Shown here in pieces: positions 26,793-35,569 of a stretch of DNA of 64,000 nt (position 1 is the stretch's first letter; each line of letters begins with the position of its first letter). The stretch is from an uncultured Vibrio sp. (GTDB lineage Bacteria > Pseudomonadota > Gammaproteobacteria > Enterobacterales > Vibrionaceae): contig CANNGN010000002.1 of NCBI GenBank assembly GCA_947504195.1, forward strand, positions 186,001 through 250,000. Reading direction: 5' to 3'. The notes under the pieces were generated by a model, which was given only the letters and a program-made list of their open reading frames with translations, was not told the DNA's origin and did not search any database. A program made the position numbers and the translations under genes.

Positions 26793-27033
26793 TTCGTTTC
26801 TTATAAGATACTTTTCTAATAAATCACTATTTCAGTGCTTGAATTGCCCTGTTTTTGCACTCTTCTTCTTTAAATATCTTACCTATTGCTATGTATTAGC
26901 GGTTTTTAAGTAGAAAAATGGTTAAATAGTTTCAATTTTCTCATTCTTGTTTATTATTGGAAACACACAGCATCTTAAGTTGGTCATCTATTGTGACCAG
27001 TCTTAACCCATTTCATTGGTATGGAGAATTGTC

Positions 27034-28167
27034 ATGGCTAACGAGCAGCAACCGAGTACGTTGTTAAAGACCCCGTTATATGATTTACATGTTGAAGAGG
27101 GCGCGAGAATAGTGCCGTTTGCGGGCTACGAAATGCCAGTGCAGTATAAATTAGGTGTAAAGAAAGAACATTTACACACTCGTGATGCCGCTGGTTTATT
27201 TGATGTTTCCCATATGGGGCAATTAACGTTGACCGGTGAAAACGCCGCGGCAATGCTCGAAAGTTTGGTTCCCGTTGATGTGATTGATCTTCCATCGGGC
27301 AAACAGCGCTATGCTTTTTTTACCAATGAACAGGGTGGCATTCTCGATGATTTAATGGTGGCGAATCTAGGCGATTGCTTGTTTGTCGTGGTGAATGCAG
27401 CGTGCAAAGAAGCTGATATCGCTCACTTGAAAGCAAACTTACAGCCAGGCGTTACTTTAACCGAATTGGATGATCGTGCTTTAATTGCTCTGCAAGGTCC
27501 TCAAGCCGCTTCGGTACTTGGAACGCTAGCACCACAAGTTAACGATATGGTGTTTATGGATATCGCACGTGTGACGATTGAAGGAATTGACTGCATTGTC
27601 AGTAGAAGCGGCTATACTGGTGAAGACGGTTATGAGATTTCGGTTTCTAGTCAAGATGCAGTTGCACTTGCTAAACGTTTAACAGCGTTCGAGCAAGTGG
27701 AATGGATCGGTTTAGGCGCTCGAGATTCACTGCGCCTAGAATGCGGTTTGTGCTTGTATGGTCATGATCTTGATGAAACGACAACACCGATCGAAGCGAG
27801 CCTGATTTGGGCTCTAAGCCCAGCGAGGCGCGCAGACGGTGTACGTTCTGGTGGTTATCCTGGGGCATCGGTTATTCATGATCAACACGCAAATAAATCT
27901 GCGGCTCGCAAGCGTGTGGGACTGATAGGTGAGACTAAAGCACCGGTTCGAGAAGGAACGCCATTGTTTGATCAAGAGGGTCAAGCTATCGGAGTAGTAA
28001 CTAGTGGGACGACCGGACCAAATGCAGGTGTACCTGTATCGATGGCGTATGTGAAGAGTGATTTCTCAGCTGTTGGAACCAAAATTCAAGCGGAAGTTCG
28101 GGGGAAAATGTTACCGATGACCGTAAGTAAGATGCCTTTTGTACCGCAGAGTTATTATCGCGGGTAA
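27034..28167 (+). CDS. gcvT: Aminomethyltransferase, T protein
   Basis: 377 residues. It transfers the methylene group from aminomethyl-GcvH to tetrahydrofolate and releases ammonia. Recognised by MPVQYKLGVKKEHLHTRDAA, LFDVSHMGQ (with the catalytic Asp region), SRSGYTGEDGYEIS and LGARDSLRLECGLCLYGHD. The start is the ATG after TATGGAGAATT; upstream in-frame codons lack a ribosome site. It is split from gcvHP by the regulator and points the other way. No glycine riboswitch is visible in the ~240 bases upstream. Confidence 0.96.
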   Translation: MANEQQPSTLLKTPLYDLHVEEGARIVPFAGYEMPVQYKLGVKKEHLHTRDAAGLFDVSHMGQLTLTGENAAAMLESLVPVDVIDLPSGKQRYAFFTNEQGGILDDLMVANLGDCLFVVVNAACKEADIAHLKANLQPGVTLTELDDRALIALQGPQAASVLGTLAPQVNDMVFMDIARVTIEGIDCIVSRSGYTGEDGYEISVSSQDAVALAKRLTAFEQVEWIGLGARDSLRLECGLCLYGHDLDETTTPIEASLIWALSPARRADGVRSGGYPGASVIHDQHANKSAARKRVGLIGETKAPVREGTPLFDQEGQAIGVVTSGTTGPNAGVPVSMAYVKSDFSAVGTKIQAEVRGKMLPMTVSKMPFVPQSYYRG

Positions 28168-28193
28168 GACACGTATCATGCAATTCTGTTGAT

Positions 28194-28223
28194 AAAGGGG
28201 AACATGATATGTTCCCCTTTTCT
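28194..28223 (+). terminator. Terminator after gcvT
   Basis: AAGGGGAACA-tgatat-GTTCCCCTTTT, a perfect ten-pair stem with T-run. A similar AAGGGGA...TTCCCC hairpin recurs between the two protease genes. Confidence 0.88.
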
Positions 28224-28270
28224 ATTGGGTATCGTATTATGACAAGAGTTAATTTCGCTAGGACGAATCT

Positions 28271-29377
28271 ATGATAAAACGTCATTTATTGACTTTGGTA
28301 GCCGCGCTTTGTTTTGTAAATACGACAACCGCGAATGACCTCTCCACGTATATTGTGAATGGAGAAAGCACATCGCTTACCGAGCATCCTGATTTCGCGA
28401 GTTTGTTTTTCGATAGTATTGATTATGATGGGCTTTATGCTGGTCCATATTGTGGTGCGACAGTACTAAGCCAGACTTTTATTTTGACCGCGGCGCACTG
28501 TATTTTTGATGGGGATGAACCTAACGAATACAGCATGTTGTTTACTACCGTTGGACAAACTAATGATGCATCGAATTTTCCTGACTCGGTGACGACAGTT
28601 CGTGCCAAAAAGTTTTACTATTACAGCTCCTTTAGTGGAACAGATTCTGACTTATGGGCTGATGATATTGCCATCATTGAATTGGAGAGTAGCTTAAATA
28701 GCAATGCGACTGTAAGTACGCCATCAGATGAGTCTTACCGCAATACGAGTAATAATTTTGTCACTATTGGATTAGGCAAAACCGATGATAATGATGATAT
28801 TGATGACAATACTTTATTATCTGCCAACATGACGTATATCACTAATGCAGCCTGCCAAGACGCATTAATCGCAGATTATAGCGCGGGGTATAGTGGCTTG
28901 TTTACCAACAAGCAAATTTGTTTTGAGGGAGCTGACTCGAGTAGCACTACAAATGGCCTCGTTGCTGGTGTTTGTTCAGGCGATTCAGGTGGCCCTATAT
29001 ATTACGAAAATGGTGGTAGCTTTACTCAGGTTGGAATTACCAGTTTTGGACCTAGTGAATGTGGTTCGACAACGGTGACGTCATACTACACAGAAGTGGC
29101 GGATTACACTGGATGGATAACAAGTGTTATGAATGGAAGTTACGATTCCAGCACAACGAGTGTGTTTACCGCAACAGATAATAAACGTTCGGCGTATTTA
29201 TCCTTCGGCTTTTCCGGTGGTTCATCTGGTGGTTCAGATGGTTCTTTTCAAGTGATCTCTTCGTCATCAGCGAGCTCTGGTACTATCAATACTCTAGGGT
29301 TATTACTTATGGCATGCATTGCATTAATACGCCGTTTCAACATATTTTCTTGCTTCTCAAAAGGTAAAGGCAAATAA
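28271..29377 (+). CDS. Secreted trypsin-like serine protease with GlyGly-CTERM
   Basis: 368 residues, S1 family. A signal peptide ends near TTTAND; the activation-like site is YIVNGE. The triad is visible: His in LTAAHC (residue ~75), Asp in DDIAIIEL (~136), Ser in GDSGGP (~238). The C-terminus has a Gly/Ser-rich stretch, one hydrophobic segment (TLGLLLMACIALI) and a basic end (RRFN). This is the GlyGly-CTERM sorting signal processed by rhombosortase and linked to type II secretion, as in the Vibrio Ves proteases. It pairs with a paralogue immediately downstream. Confidence 0.9.
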   Translation: MIKRHLLTLVAALCFVNTTTANDLSTYIVNGESTSLTEHPDFASLFFDSIDYDGLYAGPYCGATVLSQTFILTAAHCIFDGDEPNEYSMLFTTVGQTNDASNFPDSVTTVRAKKFYYYSSFSGTDSDLWADDIAIIELESSLNSNATVSTPSDESYRNTSNNFVTIGLGKTDDNDDIDDNTLLSANMTYITNAACQDALIADYSAGYSGLFTNKQICFEGADSSSTTNGLVAGVCSGDSGGPIYYENGGSFTQVGITSFGPSECGSTTVTSYYTEVADYTGWITSVMNGSYDSSTTSVFTATDNKRSAYLSFGFSGGSSGGSDGSFQVISSSSASSGTINTLGLLLMACIALIRRFNIFSCFSKGKGK

Positions 29378-29468
29378 GGTTAGTTATTATTGGAAGTCAT
29401 AAAATTGACTTTCGACTCGTTTTTATAATGGTATGTTAGCCGTGCGATGTTTTTGAGGCTTGATATGG

Positions 29469-29497
29469 TAAGGGGATCACTAAGTGTTCCCCTTTTA
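29469..29497 (+). terminator. Terminator between the two protease genes
   Basis: AAGGGGA-tcactaagtg-TTCCCCTTTT hairpin with T-rich tail, a near relative of the hairpin after gcvT. Its repetition upstream of each protease gene suggests the duplicated unit included the terminator. Confidence 0.75.
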
Positions 29498-29548
29498 TTT
29501 TGTCTAGAGTATGATGGTGTCAATATTTTAGCGTGGGGACATGCCATC

Positions 29549-30970
29549 ATGAAACGCCAGTTAACGACTCTACTTTCAACGTTCAGTTGCTTACCAGCTG
29601 TAATGGCAATGGATCTTTCGACCTATATCGTAAATGGTGATGAAACGTCACTTACCTCATATCCCAACTTCGCCAGCCTATTTTGGGACAGTGTTGAATA
29701 CGATGGAACATATCGTAGTGCATCGTTTTGTGGTGCTACCGTTCTAAGTGATACTTTCGTTTTAACGGCTGCACATTGTATTTTTGATGACGAAGATATT
29801 GATCAAGAATATATGCTTTTTACTGCCGTTGGACAAACTGATGACATGTCTAACTGGTTAGATACCGTAGATACCGTCCGCGCTTCAAAGTTTTATTATT
29901 TCACTTCTTTTGATAATTCTGGCTCAGATTTATGGGCTAACGATATTGCTATTATTGAGCTTGAGAGCAGCTTAAACAGTGCAGGAATTGTAACCATACC
30001 TGCTGATGAATCATATCGTGACGAAGAAAATAGCACTTATGTGACGATCGGATTAGGTAAAACGGATGACGATGATTTAACTTCTGACAACACCTTGCTC
30101 TCAGCAAATATGAACTATATAGACAATGACGGATGTAAGTCATCTCTCGCGTCGGATTATGGCACGAATTACAGTGATAGATTTACCGATAAACAGATAT
30201 GCTTTGAAGGCTCAGATAAAGATACAACAACCAATAATCTAGTGGCTGGAATTTGTTCTGGAGACTCTGGTGGCCCTATCTATCATGTTAGTGGTAGCAC
30301 ATATACTCAAGTCGGGATTACGAGCTTTGGTCCATCAAGGTGTGGTAGTAAAGACGTGACTTCCTACTATACTGAGCTAGCTGACTATATTGGTTGGATA
30401 GAAGGCGTAATGGCCGGCACTTACGATTCAAGTGTTACATCAGTCTATGTTGCAACGGAAGCAAAACGAGAAGCGTTTGTTAACGGTGAACCACTAGATG
30501 ATGTTTCAGCGATTGATGATTCTTCGGATACATCAGATGAAAACACGTCTGATGATGGGGCTTCGAGTGATGACACTTCAGGTGACAATACATCAGATGA
30601 TGGGGCTTCGAGTGATGACACTTCTGGTGACAATACATCAGATGATGGGGCCTCGAGTGATGACACTTCAGATGACAATACATCAGATGACGGCGCTTCG
30701 GGTGGTGGCACTTCAGATGATAATACGCCAGATGACGAGGCTTCGGGTGATAACACTTCTGATGACAATGCTTCTGACGAAGATACATCGGAGAGCACTT
30801 CAGGTGAGGACCCTGCAGATGAAGACTTTACCGGTGACGAATCATTAGACAACGATATCGTAGCGGCATCGGCAAGTGGCGCTGCTGCTGGTGCTATTCA
30901 CGAGGTTGGTTTATTGCTGATGGCGTTGGTTGCTGTCATTCGTCGCGTGAGAATGCGCTCAGTTCGTTAA
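29549..30970 (+). CDS. Secreted trypsin-like protease with acidic repeat linker and GlyGly-CTERM
   Basis: 473 residues from the ATG behind GGGGAC (an upstream in-frame start would translate the terminator hairpin). The catalytic domain parallels the upstream paralogue: YIVNGD, LTAAHC, NDIAIIEL, GDSGGP. It then carries a ~110-residue Asp/Ser/Thr-rich linker built on five 15-residue units of the type DDGASSDDTSGDNTS, followed by AGAIHEVGLLLMALVAVIRR, the GlyGly-CTERM signal. The linker is absent from the paralogue and probably acts as an extended, calcium-binding or cell-surface spacer (inference). Likely a type II secretion substrate. Confidence 0.9.
   Translation: MKRQLTTLLSTFSCLPAVMAMDLSTYIVNGDETSLTSYPNFASLFWDSVEYDGTYRSASFCGATVLSDTFVLTAAHCIFDDEDIDQEYMLFTAVGQTDDMSNWLDTVDTVRASKFYYFTSFDNSGSDLWANDIAIIELESSLNSAGIVTIPADESYRDEENSTYVTIGLGKTDDDDLTSDNTLLSANMNYIDNDGCKSSLASDYGTNYSDRFTDKQICFEGSDKDTTTNNLVAGICSGDSGGPIYHVSGSTYTQVGITSFGPSRCGSKDVTSYYTELADYIGWIEGVMAGTYDSSVTSVYVATEAKREAFVNGEPLDDVSAIDDSSDTSDENTSDDGASSDDTSGDNTSDDGASSDDTSGDNTSDDGASSDDTSDDNTSDDGASGGGTSDDNTPDDEASGDNTSDDNASDEDTSESTSGEDPADEDFTGDESLDNDIVAASASGAAAGAIHEVGLLLMALVAVIRRVRMRSVR
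30551..30775 (+). repeat. Five tandem 45-bp coding repeats in the protease linker
   Basis: Units of 45 bases starting GATGATGGGGCTTCGAGTGA. The first three are nearly identical at DNA level; the last two have drifted. Near-identity of the first three implies recent expansion by slippage or unequal exchange, so copy number may vary between strains. The complementary strand happens to stay open through the repeat, producing spurious ORFs. Confidence 0.88.
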
Positions 30971-31009
30971 CGAGAGCACAAAGTTACGGGCATATCTAAA
31001 TGAAAAGGT

Positions 31010-31046
31010 ATTTAGAGCGACATGAAGTAATATTGTCGCTCTAAAT
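31010..31046. terminator. Bidirectional terminator between protease and creA
   Basis: ATTTAGAGCGAC and GTCGCTCTAAAT form a twelve-pair stem around a 13-base loop, placed between two converging genes. Confidence 0.78.
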
Positions 31047-31076
31047 CTTTACTGCTTGTGTTGGCTTTCGATTTCG

Positions 31077-31547
31077 TTATGGTTTTGGCTGTGGCTCTGT
31101 ATAAGCAGGAGTACCCCAAAGCGGAACCGTCGACAAACTGTGTTTGAAGCTACCAGAAGTTTCTTTGGTTGAGTATGATACATACAACAAAGTTTGCGTA
31201 TCAGCGTCTAAAATTCTACGAATCTTCATTGTCTTAAAGAAAATACTTTTTGATTTTTTAAAGACCACATCACCTGAATTAGACTTATCAATTTTAGCAA
31301 TCATTTCCGCGGTAATCGGACCGGTTTGACGACAAGCGATTGAAGAATCTGATGGATCTGCAAGACTTAAATCCGCCTCAATACTCGCCACGTGACAGGT
31401 CACGCCTGTTACTATGGGATCAACAAGGTTATTAATTTTAATATCTTGAGTTGTGAACAAGCCAAGACTCACATCACCTACTTCACTGTTATCACAAGCG
31501 CTTAGCATTGTTGCGAGAAGAGGAGCAAGCAGTAAAGTTTTTTTCAT
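31077..31547 (-). CDS. creA: CreA family protein, predicted lipoprotein
   Basis: 156 residues matching the CreA family (PF05981-type). Blocks include FTTQDIKINNLVDP, GVTCHVASIEADL, DSSIACRQTGPIT, GDVVFKKSKSIFFKTMKI and the ending SFKHSLSTVPLWG. The N-terminus is a signal peptide with lipobox-like LSAC, so it is probably a lipoprotein; E. coli CreA has an ordinary signal peptide. CreA's role is unknown despite its name. The ATG chosen is four codons after an in-frame TTG. Conserved paired cysteines remain (GVTCH, IACRQ). Confidence 0.88.
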   Translation of the reverse strand: MKKTLLLAPLLATMLSACDNSEVGDVSLGLFTTQDIKINNLVDPIVTGVTCHVASIEADLSLADPSDSSIACRQTGPITAEMIAKIDKSNSGDVVFKKSKSIFFKTMKIRRILDADTQTLLYVSYSTKETSGSFKHSLSTVPLWGTPAYTEPQPKP

Positions 31548-31669
31548 AACAATTTCCAACTAACTGAAGTAAAGGTCATAATAGCAATATCACTGACTGA
31601 ATGAAACGTGACTTATTTAAGTCTGACCTTTGTTGAGTAATATTTTTAACCAATATTATACGGAACAAT

Positions 31670-32173
31670 ATGAGAGATAGTGCTAATGCCATTGTAAAAC
31701 TAAAAAATCAATGGCTACGTCAGCAAGTCGAGGTAGAGCATCCAACCAAAGAAAGCCTTGCTGGATGTGATTTATATATGGAACAAGAGAAGCATTATTT
31801 GTGTGAGGCATGGTGCCCGTTACCAATATTACCACAGTACCTTGACGACATTTACTTGGTTGATTTTCATCGATTAACAGTGACATTTGCGCTATTGCAA
31901 GCAGAAAAATATGATAGTGATTTAGATAAAGGCCACATTATCGAGTTTCTTACTCAAGTTATCTATTCCGAGCCATGTGAGTTATATCTTGGTTATGAAA
32001 ATGGTGATCCTGTCGCTTGTGCCATAGTGACATTGAAAGACAATGATCTACTAGTATCAGATGTTGTAGTAAAGGCAAACAGTCAGTTTGGTGATATAAA
32101 TAATTTTGTTGCGCAGCTTCATGCAAAACTGAACGTCTCTTCAGAACAACTCCAGTGCTATATCCAATACTAA
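31670..32173 (+). CDS. Hypothetical protein, 167 residues
   Basis: Acidic soluble protein with no signal peptide. A middle stretch (CELYLGYENGDPVACAIVTL, then LLVSDVVVK) recalls the beta strands of GNAT acetyltransferases, but I cannot find the acetyl-CoA-binding motif, so I do not assign it. Normal codon use and divergence from creA with a shared promoter region support a real gene. Probably Vibrio-specific. Confidence 0.6.
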   Translation: MRDSANAIVKLKNQWLRQQVEVEHPTKESLAGCDLYMEQEKHYLCEAWCPLPILPQYLDDIYLVDFHRLTVTFALLQAEKYDSDLDKGHIIEFLTQVIYSEPCELYLGYENGDPVACAIVTLKDNDLLVSDVVVKANSQFGDINNFVAQLHAKLNVSSEQLQCYIQY

Positions 32174-32280
32174 GAATGTTGAGACTTAATGTAAATTTAA
32201 GTAATTGGAGTAGCGCTGATTCTTAAATTTTAGTAAATTTAATGAACAGCGTTCAATTAGATTCTTAATAAGGGGATTAG

Positions 32281-32442
32281 ATGCTTAGATTTATTGCTGT
32301 TGGAGTATTGGTGACGATACTATCGGGTTGTGTTGGACATTGGGGGCCAACGCATGGTCGAGGTGGTGGTAAGCCAGTGTACCACGATACTGGGCATCAT
32401 AATGTTCAGAAGAAAGGGGTTCGAGAGCGTCGATACCGCTAG
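32281..32442 (+). CDS. Small lipoprotein, 53 residues
   Basis: ATG preceded by AATAAGGGGAT. The peptide has a hydrophobic N-terminus and a lipobox (TILSGC) at residues 13-17, then a short His/Gly/Arg-rich tail (HWGPTHGRGGGKP, DTGHHN). It would be a membrane-anchored mini-lipoprotein about 37 residues long after processing. The His-rich tail may bind metal. No family recognised. Confidence 0.6.
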   Translation: MLRFIAVGVLVTILSGCVGHWGPTHGRGGGKPVYHDTGHHNVQKKGVRERRYR

Positions 32443-32808
32443 CCTCTGCAAATCAATTGAGTTGTGCTGTAATTGCATATGTATTCTTTGCAGCATTTCT
32501 TCTTTTATCACTTCCTTATTTTCAAACCTTAAAGTTATAACGATCATATTAAAATATTTTTGAATGTGATAATTCTCATATTTTTCTAGATTTAACATTT
32601 CAGTAATGAACGGTGTGTTCTTTGTACTATTTATTTACTTTTAGCCAAAAAATAATTAATTTTTTGAGTTAGATCATACAAATGATTATAAAAAAAATGA
32701 ATAGATTAAAAAAAAGTTGAGTATTTCAAAAGATATTGAATAATGGGGTATGTAAGATGGAGAAGCGGAGCGCTTCTTAATTAATCCGCAAACAGGAATG
32801 TACCCCCC
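32443..32808. other. Intergenic region and structured leader of acetate kinase
   Basis: AT-rich, no gene supported on either strand. Near the acetate kinase start, GAAGCggaGCGCTTC forms a hairpin, and GGGGTA at about 32743 can pair with TACCCC next to the ATG, overlapping the AGGAATG ribosome site. This could modulate translation of the kinase (inference). Confidence 0.4.
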
Positions 32809-34002
32809 ATGTCAAATTCGTATGTATTGGTTATCAACTCTGGTAGTTCATCGCTAAAATTTGCTGTCATCGATTCAAATTCTGGTGATGCAATTGTGAG
32901 TGGTTTAGGTGAATGTTTTGGTTTACCTGAAGCTGTAGTGAGCTGGAAATATCAAGGTGAGAAAACAGAAGAAGCTATCTCTCATCCAGACAGTCATCAC
33001 CAGCATGCCATAAATCGTATTGTTGCTCTTGTTGAAAGTTTAGGGTTTGATAAAGATATTGTTGCGGTAGGACACCGTATTGTTCATGGTGGAGAGAAAT
33101 TCACATCTTCAGTTCGAATTGATAACACGGTACTTGAAGAAATTGAAAGCCTAAGTGATTTAGCGCCGCTGCATAACCCCGCTGGTGCTATTGGTGTTCG
33201 TGCCGCTATGGAGGCATTTCCTAGCTTACCTCAATTTGCTGTATTTGATACTGCATTCCACCAAACCATGCCAAAACGCGCTTTCACTGGTGCGATTGCC
33301 AATGAGCTTTACACTGAATATGGTATTCGTCGCTATGGCTTCCATGGCACTAGCCACTACTTTGTCAGCCGTGAAGCTGCAAAAATGCTGAACAAGCCCG
33401 CAGAAGAGTGTAACTTAATTACTGTTCACTTAGGTAATGGCGCATCAGTGTGTGCCGTGAGAAATGGACAGAGCTACGATACTTCAATGGGCTTCACTCC
33501 GCTTGCTGGTTTGATGATGGGCACGCGTTCAGGAGATTTAGATCCAGGTATTATTGAGTTTCTATTGAAGAAAGGCTGGGAACCTGAAAAAGTTTTTGAA
33601 GTGTTGAATAAAAAGTCCGGCTTCTTGGGTGTATCAGGCCTAACCTCTGATGCTCGAGGTATTCAAGATGCAATGGCCGAAGGTCACGAAGGAGCAACGT
33701 TAGCATTTGAAGTCTTTACTTATCGTGTTGCTAAATACATTGGTTCTTATTTAATTCCACTAGATAGCTTAGATGCAATCGTATTTACTGGCGGCATCGG
33801 TGAGAATGCATTGCCTATTCGCCGTGAAATTTTGAAAAAGCTTAAAATTCTTGGATTTGTCGAAGATGAAGCTGGAGACGAACAGGCTAGATTTGGTGAA
33901 TCTGGCGTGATTGCTCGGTCGGAAATGCTTGGTGCGGTTGCATTAGTTATTCCTACCAATGAAGAGTTGGTCATTGCTCAAGATTGTATCAATCTTCTGT
34001 AA
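32809..34002 (+). CDS. ackA: Acetate kinase (ackA2-like)
   Basis: 397 residues, normal length. It interconverts acetate + ATP and acetyl phosphate + ADP. The ASKHA signatures are present: VINSGSSSLKFAVID at the N-terminus, GHRIVHGGEKF, AFHQTMP, RRYGFHGTSH, HLGNGASV and FTGGIGENA. No pta gene follows, unlike the usual ackA-pta operon, which fits the second acetate kinase of Vibrio chromosome II. It ends in its own strong terminator. Confidence 0.95.
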   Translation: MSNSYVLVINSGSSSLKFAVIDSNSGDAIVSGLGECFGLPEAVVSWKYQGEKTEEAISHPDSHHQHAINRIVALVESLGFDKDIVAVGHRIVHGGEKFTSSVRIDNTVLEEIESLSDLAPLHNPAGAIGVRAAMEAFPSLPQFAVFDTAFHQTMPKRAFTGAIANELYTEYGIRRYGFHGTSHYFVSREAAKMLNKPAEECNLITVHLGNGASVCAVRNGQSYDTSMGFTPLAGLMMGTRSGDLDPGIIEFLLKKGWEPEKVFEVLNKKSGFLGVSGLTSDARGIQDAMAEGHEGATLAFEVFTYRVAKYIGSYLIPLDSLDAIVFTGGIGENALPIRREILKKLKILGFVEDEAGDEQARFGESGVIARSEMLGAVALVIPTNEELVIAQDCINLL

Positions 34003-34030
34003 GTTCATTTAGAACATTGACGTCATTAAG

Positions 34031-34057
34031 AAGCCCGCAGTTATCGCGGGCTTTTTT
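34031..34057 (+). terminator. Terminator after acetate kinase
   Basis: AAGCCCGC-agttat-CGCGGGCTTTTTT, a strong GC-rich stem with a T-run. Confidence 0.95.
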
Positions 34058-34090
34058 ACGTTCTATTAGAGCGATAGTTAATTGTGACTC

Positions 34091-34720
34091 TTATTTTAGG
34101 AATAATGAAACATAATCTCTTGTCCAAAAGTTGGCTTTAACGGCAAACGGGATGAAAGCAAGAGCTAAGACTGCCCCCAGTGTATCGCATAGCATGTCTT
34201 TTTGTGCATCCCAAATATCCCCCTGAGAGCCCAAGAAAGCTATCCCAGCATCTCCGCCAGCAAGTACCGCATACCACCATTCAATAATCTCGTAGCCAGC
34301 GGCAAGGCTCATAATGGACAACAAACCCACAAGAGTGGCTAATTGTGTATTACAGTATTGTTTTCTGATTAAATATTCAGCGATGGGGAAGGCATAAAGC
34401 CCGATAGAAAAGTGCGCGACGCGGTCAAAATTGTTTCGCTCTGACCCTATTAGATTGTTGAACCAATCAAACGGCACTTCCGCAAAGGTATATCGAGCAC
34501 CAATGGTATGTAAAGTAAGCCAAGCAAACATAAATAAGTAACTTGCGATACTAAATTTGAATGAGAAGCTGATTACCCAAACTAAAGAGAGTATGGCGAA
34601 AACAGGTATCATTTCAGCAAGCCAAACTTCCATCGATGCTGGACGCCAAAGTGAAAAAAGCACTAGCAACAGGAAACAACATGAGAAAATCGACAGTGGT
34701 TTGGGGACTCGTGAGAACAT
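34091..34720 (-). CDS. yjdF: DUF2238 (YjdF-type) inner-membrane protein
   Basis: 209 residues with about six hydrophobic segments. The family blocks NNFDRVAHFSIGLYAFPIAE, YEIIEWWYAV and GDIWDAQKDMLCDTLGA are all present. The conserved Asp/His/Glu residues in the membrane suggest a metal- or lipid-related function, but none has been proven for the family. Starts at ATG; divergent from the J-domain gene. Full length. Confidence 0.88.
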   Translation of the reverse strand: MFSRVPKPLSIFSCCFLLLVLFSLWRPASMEVWLAEMIPVFAILSLVWVISFSFKFSIASYLFMFAWLTLHTIGARYTFAEVPFDWFNNLIGSERNNFDRVAHFSIGLYAFPIAEYLIRKQYCNTQLATLVGLLSIMSLAAGYEIIEWWYAVLAGGDAGIAFLGSQGDIWDAQKDMLCDTLGAVLALAFIPFAVKANFWTRDYVSLFLK

Positions 34721-34883
34721 AATTCATCCAGCTACATCATTAAAATCTCATTATGCTACCCAATCGAACAATGTACAATTAATTTTTTGATCTTAACCTC
34801 AGATATTGCGTGTTATTGATTTGAACAGTCGACAAACTTAGACGATTGCAGTTCAATAGTGGGATTGCTAGGAGGCAATGTTG

Positions 34884-35522
34884 ATGAGTTCGATCCAAGA
34901 TACGATAGTGACAGAACAAGCGTTGATGGATAATCCTTTAGTTTGGCCTATCTTTGACGTGCTGCGTAGTGAGCCGAAAATTTGGAAAGTGCATACGCTC
35001 GCAGCGAAACTAAATGAACAGGGTTATATTTCCGATCTTGATGCGTCACCAGACCGAGATATGTTTAAGCGAAACTTTCTCATCATGAATGGCTTATACC
35101 AGCTTCAAGAGGCGCTGTTACCCGACAACTGGCTGCAAGTTAACTCGATGAATATTGTATTGTCATCTCAAGAATCTGCTACAGATAGTCAACGGATGGG
35201 TATTGATGTTGAAGACCCTTTACGTAGCTACTATACCGATTGGGCCAACTACGAAACATCAGATACAGAAGTAAAGCGTTTGTTGAATCAATTTTGGCAG
35301 CAGTACCGTGATTATGTTGGCTGTGGTCCAGCGCTCAATATGGACCGGACTCATGCGCTGAATCTTTTTCAGTTATCTTCCGACGCGAGTTTCTCAGATA
35401 TTCGAAAACGTTGGCGAAAACTCGCTTTACGTTGGCATCCTGATAGAGATGATGGTGATGTTGAGCAGTTTAGGCTTATGTGTGAAGCTTGGCATGTGTT
35501 AAGACACAATGACCAAGCTTAA
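34884..35522 (+). CDS. DnaJ-related protein (N-terminal DNAJ_related domain plus J domain)
   Basis: 212 residues. The N-terminal ~130 residues match the DNAJ_related domain (DNPLVWPIFDVLRSEPKIWK, NFLIMNGLYQLQE). The C-terminus holds a J domain with an intact HPD motif (RKLALRWHPDRDDGDVEQFR). It would stimulate an Hsp70 ATPase on specific clients. Of two nearby ATGs I chose the one eight bases after GGAGG; the other is only two bases away from it. Monocistronic. Confidence 0.9.
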   Translation: MSSIQDTIVTEQALMDNPLVWPIFDVLRSEPKIWKVHTLAAKLNEQGYISDLDASPDRDMFKRNFLIMNGLYQLQEALLPDNWLQVNSMNIVLSSQESATDSQRMGIDVEDPLRSYYTDWANYETSDTEVKRLLNQFWQQYRDYVGCGPALNMDRTHALNLFQLSSDASFSDIRKRWRKLALRWHPDRDDGDVEQFRLMCEAWHVLRHNDQA

Positions 35523-35569
35523 TTCGCATTTGTACTCTGTCTATAGGCTCGTTGATAGAGAGGCATAGT

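Noticed and set aside
26793..27033. Glycine riboswitch upstream of gcvT
   Set aside because: I found no conserved glycine-aptamer core or tandem aptamer pattern; also none upstream of gcvH.
30551..30775. CRISPR-like spaced repeats
   Set aside because: Contiguous 45-bp units without unique spacers, in frame with a coding sequence.
30445..30852. Open frames on both strands through the 45-bp repeats
   Set aside because: They are by-products of the low-complexity repeat; only the frame continuous with the protease domain and GlyGly-CTERM is real.
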